A DNA stretch of 64,000 nt, taken from positions 124,001 to 188,000 of the forward strand of contig NZ_FQZB01000007.1 in the NCBI RefSeq assembly GCF_900141845.1. The letters run 5' to 3'. This document shows positions 44,938-53,214 of the stretch, one piece after another. The DNA comes from Clostridium cavendishii DSM 21758 (GTDB taxonomy: Bacteria; Bacillota; Clostridia; Clostridiales; Clostridiaceae). Below the pieces are notes generated by a model. That model worked only from the letters and a program-made list of their open reading frames with translations. It did not search any database and was not told the DNA's origin. Each line of letters opens with the position of its first letter. The first letter of the stretch is position 1. The position numbers and the translations under genes are program-made.

Positions 44938-45627
44938 ATGAAAGATAAAATACTAGTAGTAGATGATGATAGAAACATAGTTGATTTTTTAAGTATATTC
45001 TTAACTAAAGAAGGTTATGAAATAGTTAAGGCTTATGATGGAAGAGAGGCTATTAAGAATATAGAAAATGATAATTTTAGTATTATTTTAATGGATGTAA
45101 TGATGCCTAATATGGATGGATTTGAGGCAATTACAAAAATAAGAGAGGTTTCAGAGATTCCGATTATATTTTTAACTGCAAGAGAAAGTCAGCAAGATAA
45201 AATAAAAGGTTTTATTTCAGGTTGTGATGATTATATAACCAAGCCTTTTGACTTAGTTGAACTTTCATTAAGAATAGCAGCAATGATTAAAAGAACTAAA
45301 ATTAATAATGAAGAAGAAGCAGATGTCATAAAAATAGTAGATTTAAGTTTGAATTTAAAAGCTCATACATTATTTAGAGATGAAGTGGAAATAAAACTTA
45401 CTCCAAAGGAATTTGAGATTTTATCTTTACTTGCAAGAAACAAGGATAGAATATTTTCTTCAGAAGAAATATACGAGAGAGTATGGGGAGAAAAGTTTAT
45501 GGAAAGTGATAATAGTCTTCTAACTCATGTCAGAAATTTAAGAGAAAAATTAAATGATACAGTAAAAAATTCAAAATATATTAAAACTGTATGGGGAGTT
45601 GGATATAAAATTGAAAAGGAGGATTAA
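44938..45627 (+). CDS. OmpR-family response regulator
   Basis: The 229-residue protein has a receiver domain (VDDD near residue 8, D53 in LMDVMMP, Lys in ITKPF) and a PhoB-type winged helix ending TVWGVGYKIEKED. The ATG at 44938 has AGGAGG 6 bases upstream, and TATAAT at 44886-44891 is a probable promoter element. The kinase gene overlaps its end. It lies 154 bases after the ABC-2 permease and probably controls that transporter. Confidence 0.88.
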   Translation: MKDKILVVDDDRNIVDFLSIFLTKEGYEIVKAYDGREAIKNIENDNFSIILMDVMMPNMDGFEAITKIREVSEIPIIFLTARESQQDKIKGFISGCDDYITKPFDLVELSLRIAAMIKRTKINNEEEADVIKIVDLSLNLKAHTLFRDEVEIKLTPKEFEILSLLARNKDRIFSSEEIYERVWGEKFMESDNSLLTHVRNLREKLNDTVKNSKYIKTVWGVGYKIEKED

Positions 45628-46990
45628 AATACCATTAACTTTAGAACTTTTAGTTATTGCAATTTTAACATTTTTTTTAGTATATTCAGGCATGTATTTT
45701 GTCTTAGGGGTTTTCAATATAAGTACTTCCGAGGTAAATAAATTTTTATGTCCTAACAGTTTTGAGGATAAATATATATTAGAAAGTTATAAAAGGCATA
45801 CTAAAGGATTCGAAAATTTTATGTTTGAAAATAAGGAAAAATTAAAGATAAAGGATAGTATGAATTATGAGTTAAATAAAAATTTTCATTATGATTTTCA
45901 AGGAAAGACAGTGGTGTTTTTAGTAAATTCCGATGGAGAGATATTAAATTCAAATAATAATGAAAAGTTATTAAGTATAGATAAAAATAGTTTAAAAGAT
46001 AGTCTACAAGTTAAAAAATATGGTGATGATATAGTTGGTGTACAAGAAGTTAAGAAAATAGATGAGAATTTATATATGATAGTTAATTATGATATGGTTA
46101 TACTAGGAGGAAGTATATTTATATATATTCAATTAGTATTATGGCCAATTGTATTTGCAATATGCGCAAAGGGAAGGTTAAAATATATAGTTTCCATTAA
46201 CAAAGGAATAAAAAAGTTATATGATACAGGATTTAATGAGAAAATTCCACTAAAATATAATAATGAACTTACAGAATTAGCAAATACATTAAACAATATG
46301 GGAAATGAAATAAAAGAAAATAGGGAAAATGAGAAGGAGTTTTTACTTAACATATCACATGATTTAAGAACACCTCTTACATCAATACTAGGCTTTTTAG
46401 ATTTGATAAAGCAAAAGAAATATGATAATGAAGAGGAAAAAGAAAGATATTTTGGTGTTGCTCTGGAACAGTGTCTTTATTTAAAAACACTTATAAATGA
46501 GTTCTTTGAATTTTCAAAGCTAAAGTGGAAAAACACTGAATTAAATAAATATAAAATAAAGTTACAAGAGCTATTAGGGCAAGTTAGTGAAGGCTTTTAT
46601 CCACAATTAAAAGAACATGATATAGAGCTAAATTTAAATTTTGCAGACAAGTCTTTATATAGAGAAGTAGATATAGATAAATTCATGAGGGTTTTAGAAA
46701 ACATATTAAGTAACGCCGTAAAATATAGTAAGAGAAATACTGTTATAGATATAAATTTATATGAAAAGGACAATAAAATTTTTATAGAATTTTGGAATAC
46801 GCCGGAAGAGGAGATAAGTGTAGATGATTCTAAATTAATTTTTAAAAGATTCTATAAGAAAGATAAATCAAGAAATAGTAAAGGTGCTGGCCTTGGACTT
46901 GCTATCTCCTCAGAGATTGTAAAGCTTCATGGTGGTGAGATGAAAGCAATTGTAAAAAATGAAAGATTAGGTATTGTAATAGTGAATTGA
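45599..46990 (+). CDS. Sensor histidine kinase with unusual start
   Basis: The kinase has a helix at about 14-37, an extracellular region of about 130 residues, a second helix near 175-195, a HAMP linker, DHp FLLNISHDLRTPLTSILGFL, and ATPase motifs ENILSNAVKYS and GAGLGLAISSEIVKLHGG. The start is unclear. TTG at 45599 touches a GGGGAG run with no spacing, and TTG at 45611 is poorly placed. The best ribosome site of all, AAGGAGG at 45616-45622, faces an in-frame ATA at 45629, 6 bases on. No ATG occurs before the first transmembrane helix. I give the longest likely frame; the real start may be the ATA. Confidence 0.82.
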   Translation: MDIKLKRRIKIPLTLELLVIAILTFFLVYSGMYFVLGVFNISTSEVNKFLCPNSFEDKYILESYKRHTKGFENFMFENKEKLKIKDSMNYELNKNFHYDFQGKTVVFLVNSDGEILNSNNNEKLLSIDKNSLKDSLQVKKYGDDIVGVQEVKKIDENLYMIVNYDMVILGGSIFIYIQLVLWPIVFAICAKGRLKYIVSINKGIKKLYDTGFNEKIPLKYNNELTELANTLNNMGNEIKENRENEKEFLLNISHDLRTPLTSILGFLDLIKQKKYDNEEEKERYFGVALEQCLYLKTLINEFFEFSKLKWKNTELNKYKIKLQELLGQVSEGFYPQLKEHDIELNLNFADKSLYREVDIDKFMRVLENILSNAVKYSKRNTVIDINLYEKDNKIFIEFWNTPEEEISVDDSKLIFKRFYKKDKSRNSKGAGLGLAISSEIVKLHGGEMKAIVKNERLGIVIVN

Positions 46991-47209
46991 TATATTACTT
47001 AAATTTGGAATAAACATTGATTTAGAAAATCTGAATTTAAAAATAAATAATAGTTAATAATTAATATATAGTATAAAAAGCAGTGATAGTTATTACTGCT
47101 TTTCTTCATACTATAAGAAATATATAACAGAACTGAACATAAAAATTATGTTACAATTATACAATTGTGAATATCTTATTCTTAGAATATATCAAACCAT
47201 AAATTATAT

Positions 47210-47473
47210 TTATTTTGATGATAATGAAGAAATAATCTTAGATAAAGCATATCCTAAAGGTAATAATATAAATATAATTCCTAAAATTATTGAGGTTATA
47301 TTAAATAAAGGTTTTGATACATTATTTTTTGTTTTCATCTGTTTCAGGTATATTTTATTCATTGCTATGCCTGTGCCGCCTATAATTATCAAACATACTC
47401 CTATAAAACAAATAAAAGCAATAATAATTCCAATTATAGCCGCAATAAATGGTAGAAGAATTAAAAAGCTCAT
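47210..47473 (-). CDS. Small membrane protein (second of a pair)
   Basis: The 87-residue product has two hydrophobic segments, about 5-36 and 57-84, linked by a basic stretch (KIYLKQMKTKNN). I do not recognise a family. The ATG at 47473 follows AGGGATG. It lies 13 bases after the other small membrane protein gene and is probably cotranscribed. A small toxin, stress peptide or transporter subunit are all possible; nothing in the sequence decides. Confidence 0.55.
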   Translation of the reverse strand: MSFLILLPFIAAIIGIIIAFICFIGVCLIIIGGTGIAMNKIYLKQMKTKNNVSKPLFNITSIILGIIFILLPLGYALSKIISSLSSK

Positions 47474-47486
47474 CAAATCACATCCC

Positions 47487-47720
47487 TTATAATTTATTCA
47501 AAATAAATACCCCTGCAATCAGATAACATAAAGTTATTAAAATGCCTACCCACATATGTATAGCTGAAAGTAGCCAATAACCAAATTTTATTTTTTTATT
47601 AGGTGTATCAAAACATTTACTCATCTTCATACCTTTATATCCTTGTATTATTGCAATAACAGCAAAAAATAGAACCATTACAAGCACTAAAAGAATAATT
47701 ATGTTTATTAGTGATATCAT
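47487..47720 (-). CDS. Small membrane protein (first of a pair)
   Basis: The 77-residue product has two transmembrane helices, about 4-28 and 50-74, with a short polar loop (MKMSKCFDTPNKKIKFGYW). The ribosome site AAAGGGGGG is strong. It lies between two antimicrobial-peptide-type transporter modules but is transcribed the other way. No function is recognised. Confidence 0.6.
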   Translation of the reverse strand: MISLINIIILLVLVMVLFFAVIAIIQGYKGMKMSKCFDTPNKKIKFGYWLLSAIHMWVGILITLCYLIAGVFILNKL

Positions 47721-48022
47721 ATTTTCCCCCCTTTTTCCTTTAAATTTCTATATATCTATAATGTATAAATAATCTGTAGTTAATTATACGGTTATATCAA
47801 TCCTAAAGTCATTATTAGTGAAAAACTTTTTTAACATTGCTTGTTAAATTATACACCATAAATAGTTTAAATTTAATAATATTATGTTTTTGTGTAAAAA
47901 TATTTACAAAACAGATAGACTGGGTTAATACAATGTAGTTATCTGGCAAAAAAGTTCATATAAAGAAAAATGTGATATAATTATTAATAGTAATTATATT
48001 TTAAATGAAGAAGGTAAAAATA
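47721..48022. other. Divergent intergenic region
   Basis: About 300 bases hold the promoters of the leftward small membrane genes and the rightward regulator. A TATAAT-like element lies near 47974. No hairpin or operator stands out. Confidence 0.5.
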
Positions 48023-48718
48023 GTGAGTAAAAGAATTTTAGTAGTAGAAGATGATAAAGAAATAAATGAATTAATTTGTGATATATTAAAACAAAATGAA
48101 TATGAAGTAGATTATGCATTCAATGGAATGGCTGGATTAAAGCTACTTAGAGATGAAAAGTTTGATTTATTAATATTAGATGTTATGCTTCCTTATAAAA
48201 GTGGGGATGAAGTGTTAAGAGAACTTAGAGAATTTTCAAATTTACCGGTTATTATAATATCAGCAAAGGGGTTAGTTCAGACTAAGGTAGATTTATTAAG
48301 ACTTGGAGCAGATGATTATATTACTAAACCTTTTGATTTAGAAGAAATTTTAGCTAGGGTAGAAAGTAATATGAGGAGATGTGAATTACAATATCCATCT
48401 AAGGTGGAGGAAAATAAAAGCTTGAGTTATAAAGATATTAATATAGATATAGAAAGTAAAGAGGTTTTAGTAAACGGTAATGAGATAACGCTAACATCAA
48501 AGGAATATAAAATTTTAGAATTATTATTAAATAATCAAGATAAGGTTTTTTCAAAGGCTAATATATTTGAAAGCATATGGAAAGAGGAATATTACAGTGA
48601 TGATGATACTTTGAATACTCATATTAGTAATTTACGTAATAAGTTAAAAAAAGCTAATAGTGAAGAAAAGTATATTGAAACAATTTGGGGCTTAGGATAT
48701 AGATTGTACAAACTTTAG
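48023..48718 (+). CDS. OmpR-family response regulator (first gene of RR-ABC-HK module)
   Basis: The 231-residue protein has the receiver pattern VEDD, D53 in LILDVMLP and ITKPF, and a winged helix ending TIWGLGYRLYKL. I prefer GTG at 48023, which has AAGAAGG 8 bases upstream; ATG at 48005 is in frame but has no site. It heads a four-gene set: regulator, ABC ATPase, ABC permease, kinase. This order is typical of lantibiotic/bacitracin immunity loci in Firmicutes. Confidence 0.87.
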   Translation: MSKRILVVEDDKEINELICDILKQNEYEVDYAFNGMAGLKLLRDEKFDLLILDVMLPYKSGDEVLRELREFSNLPVIIISAKGLVQTKVDLLRLGADDYITKPFDLEEILARVESNMRRCELQYPSKVEENKSLSYKDINIDIESKEVLVNGNEITLTSKEYKILELLLNNQDKVFSKANIFESIWKEEYYSDDDTLNTHISNLRNKLKKANSEEKYIETIWGLGYRLYKL

Positions 48719-48793
48719 ATTTTCTTTAGAAATGATTTTAGCTTTACTTTAGAAAGGCTTAGTAAACTATAATCATTGAAGGGGGGAACCAAA

Positions 48794-49720
48794 ATGAAAA
48801 ACAACATATTGGTACAAACAAAGAATCTAACAAAGAAATATAAAAATGATGTGGTATTAGATAGTGTGAATATTACAATAGAAAGAGGTAGGATTTATGC
48901 TCTTATTGGTCAAAATGGTGCTGGTAAGACAAGCCTTATAAGGATTTTAACAGGACTTTCTTTTAAATCTGCTGGAGAAGTAGAATTATTTTCTAAAAGT
49001 GAAATTAAAGATTTAGAAAAACAAAGACAAAGGATAGGAAGTTTAATAGAAGGACCGACATTATATAATTCTATGACAGCCTATCAAAATTTGGAGGCAG
49101 AAAGAATTTGTAGGGGGGTTCCTAATAAAGAAAATATAGATAAGGTATTAAAATTGGTAGGCTTAGAAGATGTTAAAAAGAAAAAAGTTAAAAACTTTTC
49201 ACTTGGAATGAAACAAAGATTAGGTATTGCAATGGCTCTTCTAAGTAATCCAGAGTTACTTATATTAGATGAACCTACTAATGGGTTAGATCCAATTGGA
49301 ATGGTAGAAATAAGAGAATTAATAAAGAAACTTAATGAAGAAAATGGTATAACAATTATAATTTCTAGCCATATATTATCAGAACTTTATCAAGTGGCAA
49401 CTAACTATATAATAATTAACAAGGGTAAGGTGCTAGAGGACCTTACATTAGAAGAATTAGATGAAAAATGTAAAAAGCATATTTCTATAAAAGTGGATGA
49501 TGTTTCTAAGGGAGCAACTGTAATAGAAGAAAGATTAAATACAACTAATTTTAAGATTATGAATGATGGAACTATAAAGCTTTATGATAATTTAGATGAT
49601 ATCAAAAAAGTATCATTTGAACTTTCAAAAGCTGGACTAATAATAACACAAATATCCGTTGAAGGGGATAGTTTAGAAGAATATTTTGTACAATTGATAG
49701 GAGGTTCACAAAATGATTAA
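48794..49720 (+). CDS. BcrA-type ABC transporter ATP-binding protein
   Basis: The 308-residue ATPase has Walker A GQNGAGKTSLIRI, signature FSLGMKQRLGIAMA, Walker B LLILDEPTNGLDPIG and SSHILSE. It is a close relative in layout of the ATPase at 42665-43588, about 6 kb upstream. The ATG at 48794 follows a run of six G (GGGGGG) at good spacing. It overlaps the permease gene by 8 bases. Confidence 0.9.
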   Translation: MKNNILVQTKNLTKKYKNDVVLDSVNITIERGRIYALIGQNGAGKTSLIRILTGLSFKSAGEVELFSKSEIKDLEKQRQRIGSLIEGPTLYNSMTAYQNLEAERICRGVPNKENIDKVLKLVGLEDVKKKKVKNFSLGMKQRLGIAMALLSNPELLILDEPTNGLDPIGMVEIRELIKKLNEENGITIIISSHILSELYQVATNYIIINKGKVLEDLTLEELDEKCKKHISIKVDDVSKGATVIEERLNTTNFKIMNDGTIKLYDNLDDIKKVSFELSKAGLIITQISVEGDSLEEYFVQLIGGSQND

Positions 49721-50444
49721 TTTATTAAAATTAGAGTTTCATAAATTAAAACATAATAAATCCTTTTTAATTATTGCACTTATTACAGTAATAGCAGAAA
49801 TTATTAATGTTATTAAAAATGGTACTATATCAGGAGAAAGAGCTTTTCAAAATTCTATGTATGATATTGCAACACTTATGTTATTGGGATCAGTATTTGC
49901 TGGATTATTTATTGGAACTGACTTTAGTAATAGGATAATAAATAAAGAGGTCTCAGCAGGGCATAGCAGACTAAAAATTTTACTTAGCAAGGGAATTCTA
50001 TTCTTTTTAGCTACAGAGATGATAATGTTAGTATATCCTATTGCTAGTGTTACAGTTAATACAATATTAAACGGATGGGGAAGTAGTTTTGATTTATCAA
50101 CTGTTATATATATAATTAAAACAATTTTATTTAGAATGGTACTTGATGCTAGTTGTATAAGCTTGTGGATATTTATAGCTTTTTTATGTAAAGATGTTAC
50201 AAAAACAATGGGTGTATCTATTTTGGTATTTATGATGGGGAGTATCACTTTAGCTGGATTAAGCTTTCAAAATAATTTTGTGAAGACAATTTATGATTTT
50301 ACTGCCCACAGTCAAGCAAGGGTAATAGTTAATAAAAGTATTAGTTATGCTCAAGTAACGTCAGTATTAATTTCTAAACTTATAATAATATCTATCCTAT
50401 TATCTCTATCATATATTATGTTTAGAAGAACAGAATTAAAATAA
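49713..50444 (+). CDS. ABC-2 type transporter permease (lantibiotic-protection type)
   Basis: The 243-residue protein has six transmembrane helices in the pattern of the small ABC-2 permeases (about 15-35, 50-75, 95-120, 135-160, 165-185, 215-238) and starts LLKLEFHKLKHNKSF, typical of BcrB/MutG-type partners. It lacks the large extracellular coiled coil of the other ABC-2 permease in the window. GGAGG precedes its start inside the end of the ATPase gene. Confidence 0.85.
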   Translation: MINLLKLEFHKLKHNKSFLIIALITVIAEIINVIKNGTISGERAFQNSMYDIATLMLLGSVFAGLFIGTDFSNRIINKEVSAGHSRLKILLSKGILFFLATEMIMLVYPIASVTVNTILNGWGSSFDLSTVIYIIKTILFRMVLDASCISLWIFIAFLCKDVTKTMGVSILVFMMGSITLAGLSFQNNFVKTIYDFTAHSQARVIVNKSISYAQVTSVLISKLIIISILLSLSYIMFRRTELK

Positions 50445-50465
50445 AAAGACAAAGGAGGTTTATAG

Positions 50466-51353
50466 ATGGAGGTTTTACTAATATTTTTGATTGCATTTAT
50501 TATAGTTCTATTTATAATCCTCTATAACTTAAAAAGGCAAATAAGAAGGATATCATCTCAAATTAAAGATATAAATAATGGTGATTTAACAAATATTTCT
50601 TTATCATTAATTAATGAGGATGTCGTGGAGTTGGCTGCACAGATAAATAGAATTATAAGTGATAAAGATGAATTAACGTGTAAGGTAGTTAAAAGTGAAA
50701 AAAAGTTAAAAGAATCAATTGGAAATATTTCTCATGACTTTAGAACGCCACTCACCTCAATAATAGGATATATTCAATTATTAGAAAGAAGTAATTTAGA
50801 TGAGAAGCAGGAAAAGAACTTAAGTACTATAAAGCATAAAGCAAATGATCTTAAAATTTTAGCAGATGATTTTTTTGAATTAGCAGTGTTAGATTCTAAT
50901 GATATAGAACCTAATTTTAAAAAGGTTAACTTAGGCAACCTATTATCAGATGTTGTATTAGGAAATATAAAAACAATAGAAAATGCAAATTTGAAATTTA
51001 GTGTTAATATTTCAGAGAAACCAATTTTTGTATATGCAGATGAATTTATGTTAAAACGAATAATTCAAAATTTGATTTCAAATGCAATTAAATATGCTAC
51101 AAATGATTTTAATATATCTTTAGTTGAAGAAGAAAAGGTAAAGATTAAATTCAAAAATAGTGTTGATGAAAATGATGATATAGATGTAGAAAGGCTTTTT
51201 GAAAGATTTTATAAAGGTGATAAGGCAAGAGGGAAAAAAGGAACTGGACTAGGATTATCTATAGTTAAGATTTTAGCAGAAAAGATGAGTGGAGAAGTTA
51301 ATGGAACGTTAAAAAATGGATATTTAGAAATTTCAGTAGAATTAAAAAAATAA
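50466..51353 (+). CDS. Histidine kinase with a single membrane helix
   Basis: The 295-residue kinase has one N-terminal helix (about 3-22) followed at once by a linker and the DHp domain with H90 in SIGNISHDFRTPLTSII. The ATPase domain shows LISNAIKYA and GKKGTGLGLSIVKILAEKM. There is no extracellular sensor domain, so like BceS it probably depends on its transporter for signal input. The AAAGGAGG site is strong. It ends the RR-ABC-HK module; no clear terminator follows before the Rrf2 gene. Confidence 0.87.
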   Translation: MEVLLIFLIAFIIVLFIILYNLKRQIRRISSQIKDINNGDLTNISLSLINEDVVELAAQINRIISDKDELTCKVVKSEKKLKESIGNISHDFRTPLTSIIGYIQLLERSNLDEKQEKNLSTIKHKANDLKILADDFFELAVLDSNDIEPNFKKVNLGNLLSDVVLGNIKTIENANLKFSVNISEKPIFVYADEFMLKRIIQNLISNAIKYATNDFNISLVEEEKVKIKFKNSVDENDDIDVERLFERFYKGDKARGKKGTGLGLSIVKILAEKMSGEVNGTLKNGYLEISVELKK

Positions 51354-51367
51354 AATAAAAAAGGTTA

Positions 51368-51404
51368 TTGACTTTAATTCTTGTTAGAACTATAATGGTT
51401 ACAA
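51368..51404 (+). promoter_or_regulatory. Promoter of the Rrf2 gene with operator copy 1
   Basis: TTGACT (51368-51373) and TATAAT (51391-51396) are exactly 17 bases apart. The operator-like TTAGAACTATAATGGTTACA (51384-51403) covers the -10 box, so a bound regulator would block its own promoter. The right half (GGTTACAA) matches the two other copies downstream of the gene. Confidence 0.65.
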
Positions 51405-51417
51405 CGAGGTGATACAA

Positions 51418-51849
51418 ATGAAAATAGGCAGTAGATTTTCTGTAGCAGTTCATATTTTATCTATCCTATCTATGGAAGATAAGAATTTATGTACCTCTGA
51501 ATGGATAGCAGGAAGTGTGAATACTAATCCTGTTGTTATAAGAAGAGTAATGGGAATGTTAAAAAGAGCTGGATTAGTAAATGTCATAGCTGGTACTGGG
51601 GGAGCATATCTATTAAAAGAGCTAGATGAGATAACCTTATTAGATATATATAGGGCTGTAGAGGTTGTTCAGGAAGGAGAATTATTTCAAATTCATGAAT
51701 CACCAAATATAAATTGTCCTATTGGAGCTAATATTCAATCAGTATTGGAATGTGTACTTTTAAGTGCTCAAGAAGCTATGGAACAGGTTTTAAAAAATGT
51801 AACTATGAAAAATATAGTTACAGGTTTAAAAAAGAAAATTGAAGGATAA
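51418..51849 (+). CDS. Rrf2-family transcription regulator (YwnA-like)
   Basis: The 143-residue protein starts MKIGSRFSVAVHILSILSM and has the Rrf2 winged helix (CTSEWIAGSVNTNPVVIRRVM, then AGTGGAYLLKELDEITLLDIYRAVE). It has scattered Cys residues (NINCPIGAN and LECVLL) but not the compact three-Cys Fe-S site of IscR, so it is more like the YwnA type. The ATG at 51418 has GAGGTG upstream. Three copies of a dyad lie around it, one on its own promoter and two before the next gene, so autoregulation and control of the NAD(P)-binding partner are likely. Bacillus subtilis has a comparable ywnA-ywnB pair. Confidence 0.88.
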   Translation: MKIGSRFSVAVHILSILSMEDKNLCTSEWIAGSVNTNPVVIRRVMGMLKRAGLVNVIAGTGGAYLLKELDEITLLDIYRAVEVVQEGELFQIHESPNINCPIGANIQSVLECVLLSAQEAMEQVLKNVTMKNIVTGLKKKIEG

Positions 51850-51870
51850 AGTTCAATTTTTTTTAAAACA

Positions 51871-51893
51871 GTTGTAACTTTACTGGTTACAAT
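51871..51893 (+). promoter_or_regulatory. Rrf2 operator copy 2
   Basis: GTTGTAACTTTACTGGTTAC and the following AAT form a dyad (TTGTAAC and GTTACAA) around a 6-base centre. It lies between the regulator gene and its likely target. Confidence 0.6.
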
Positions 51894-51941
51894 TCGGCGC
51901 TAAATGTTGGTTTAGGTAAGTTTAAAAATTTTTTTATCCTT

Positions 51942-51964
51942 GTTGTAACTATATTGATTACAAC
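51942..51964 (+). promoter_or_regulatory. Rrf2 operator copy 3
   Basis: The 23-base site (GTTGTAACTATATTGATTAC, then AAC) is the most symmetric of the three copies and lies about 150 bases before the start of the NAD(P)-binding gene. It is 71 bases from copy 2, close to seven helical turns. Confidence 0.6.
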
Positions 51965-52111
51965 TAATTCGTTAAAAATAAATATTATATAAATAATAGG
52001 ACATACTTAAATTCATATTCTGTAAATTAAGATATAGCTTTTAAGGCTAATCTATTTTAAATAATAAAAATTAAAAAATAATTAAATTTATAAATGAAAG
52101 GAAGTTATATT

Positions 52112-52750
52112 ATGAAAATTGCTTTAATTGGTTCAACAGGAAATGCAGGAAGTTTAATATTAAAGGAGGCTTTAAACAGAGGACATGAAGTTATTGCTGT
52201 TGTAAGAGGAGAATCAAAGATACAAGAAACTAATGAAAAATTAACAGTTATAAAAGGAGATATATTAAATTTATCAACTTTAGAAAATAAATTAGATGGA
52301 GTAGATGTATTAGTTAGTGCATTTGGTCCTAAGCATGGAGAAGAGGATACATTAGTACAAGCTACAAATAATTTAATAGAACTTGTTAAGAAGTCAAAAA
52401 TTAACAGATTAGTAGCTATGGGGGGAGCAGGAAGCTTAAAAATTCCTGGAGATATTGAATTAGTTCAAACAGAAGGTTTTCCAGAAGCATGGAAGCCAAT
52501 AGCCTTAGCTCATGGAAAAGCATTAGATATATATAGAAGTGAAAAAGAAGTAAATTGGACATATTTAAGTCCAGCAGCATTAATTGCGCCAGGAGAAAGG
52601 ACAGGTAAATATTCAGTTGGTGGAGATTATTTAGTAGTAGATGAAAATGGAGATAGCAAAATTTCATTTGAAGATTTTGCTGTAGCTATATTAGATGAAG
52701 TTGAAAATCCAAAACATATTAGAAGTAGATTTACAGTAGCATACAAGTAA
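52112..52750 (+). CDS. NAD(P)-binding Rossmann protein (YwnB/NmrA-like)
   Basis: The 212-residue protein has the dinucleotide-binding motif IALIGSTGNAGSLI at its start and the blocks GDILNLSTLENKLDGVDVLVSAFG and RLVAMGGAGSL of the atypical short-chain dehydrogenase/NmrA group. A canonical YxxxK catalytic pair is not clear. Such proteins act as flavin-type reductases or redox sensors. The ATG at 52112 has AAAGGAAG upstream; ATG at 52094 overlaps that site. The Rrf2 gene and two operators just upstream suggest it is induced by a reactive or oxidising compound. Confidence 0.85.
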   Translation: MKIALIGSTGNAGSLILKEALNRGHEVIAVVRGESKIQETNEKLTVIKGDILNLSTLENKLDGVDVLVSAFGPKHGEEDTLVQATNNLIELVKKSKINRLVAMGGAGSLKIPGDIELVQTEGFPEAWKPIALAHGKALDIYRSEKEVNWTYLSPAALIAPGERTGKYSVGGDYLVVDENGDSKISFEDFAVAILDEVENPKHIRSRFTVAYK

Positions 52751-52758
52751 AAATAATT

Positions 52759-52800
52759 AAGCCTTATTAATTCTTAAAAATAAGAATTAATAAGGCTTAT
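52759..52800 (+). terminator. Strong terminator after the NAD(P)-binding gene
   Basis: A perfect 18-bp stem (AAGCCTTATTAATTCTTA, 52759-52776; complement 52781-52798) encloses AAAA. The following bases are only moderately T-rich. Confidence 0.8.
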
Positions 52801-53214
52801 AATCTTAATAAGAAAGATTTTAGGCATTATGTTGAATGTAAAAGCTGTGATAACAATTATACAAAAATCATAGTTTTTCATTTTTTGATTTTTAATTACA
52901 TAAAAAATAATATTACAAAGGTAAAATATTTAACCTATTAAGATAGAATGATATTATATACTATTGATAAAAAGATAATATTTAAATATTAAAATAAAAA
53001 ATATATAAATATAATTATATATTTTATTCAATTAATTGTAAAATAAGTATTTTTAAGTAAAATGACTTAATGTAAAAGAATGTTAAGAATAAGAGAGAAG
53101 ATTAAAAAAAACATATCAATATTAATGAGAATAAATGTAAATAACTTGAAAATAAGTTTGATTTTTACAATAAAAATTGCTATTATATTATTGAAAAACA
53201 TAGGGGGTGTAAAT
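52801..53214. other. Gene-free AT-rich stretch
   Basis: More than 400 bases without a supported gene. An in-frame extension of the next gene (from 53080) exists, but its sequence is Lys/Ile-rich and precedes a strong ribosome site, so I treat it as untranslated. It probably holds the promoter of the secreted protein. Confidence 0.55.

Noticed and set aside
47148..47492. Plus-strand frame of 114 residues
   Set aside because: It covers the two minus-strand small membrane genes, which have strong ribosome sites; its own start has none.
53080..53214. N-terminal extension of the secreted protein
   Set aside because: It would bury the signal peptide, is Lys/Ile/Asn-rich and precedes the strong AGGGGGTG ribosome site for ATG 53215.
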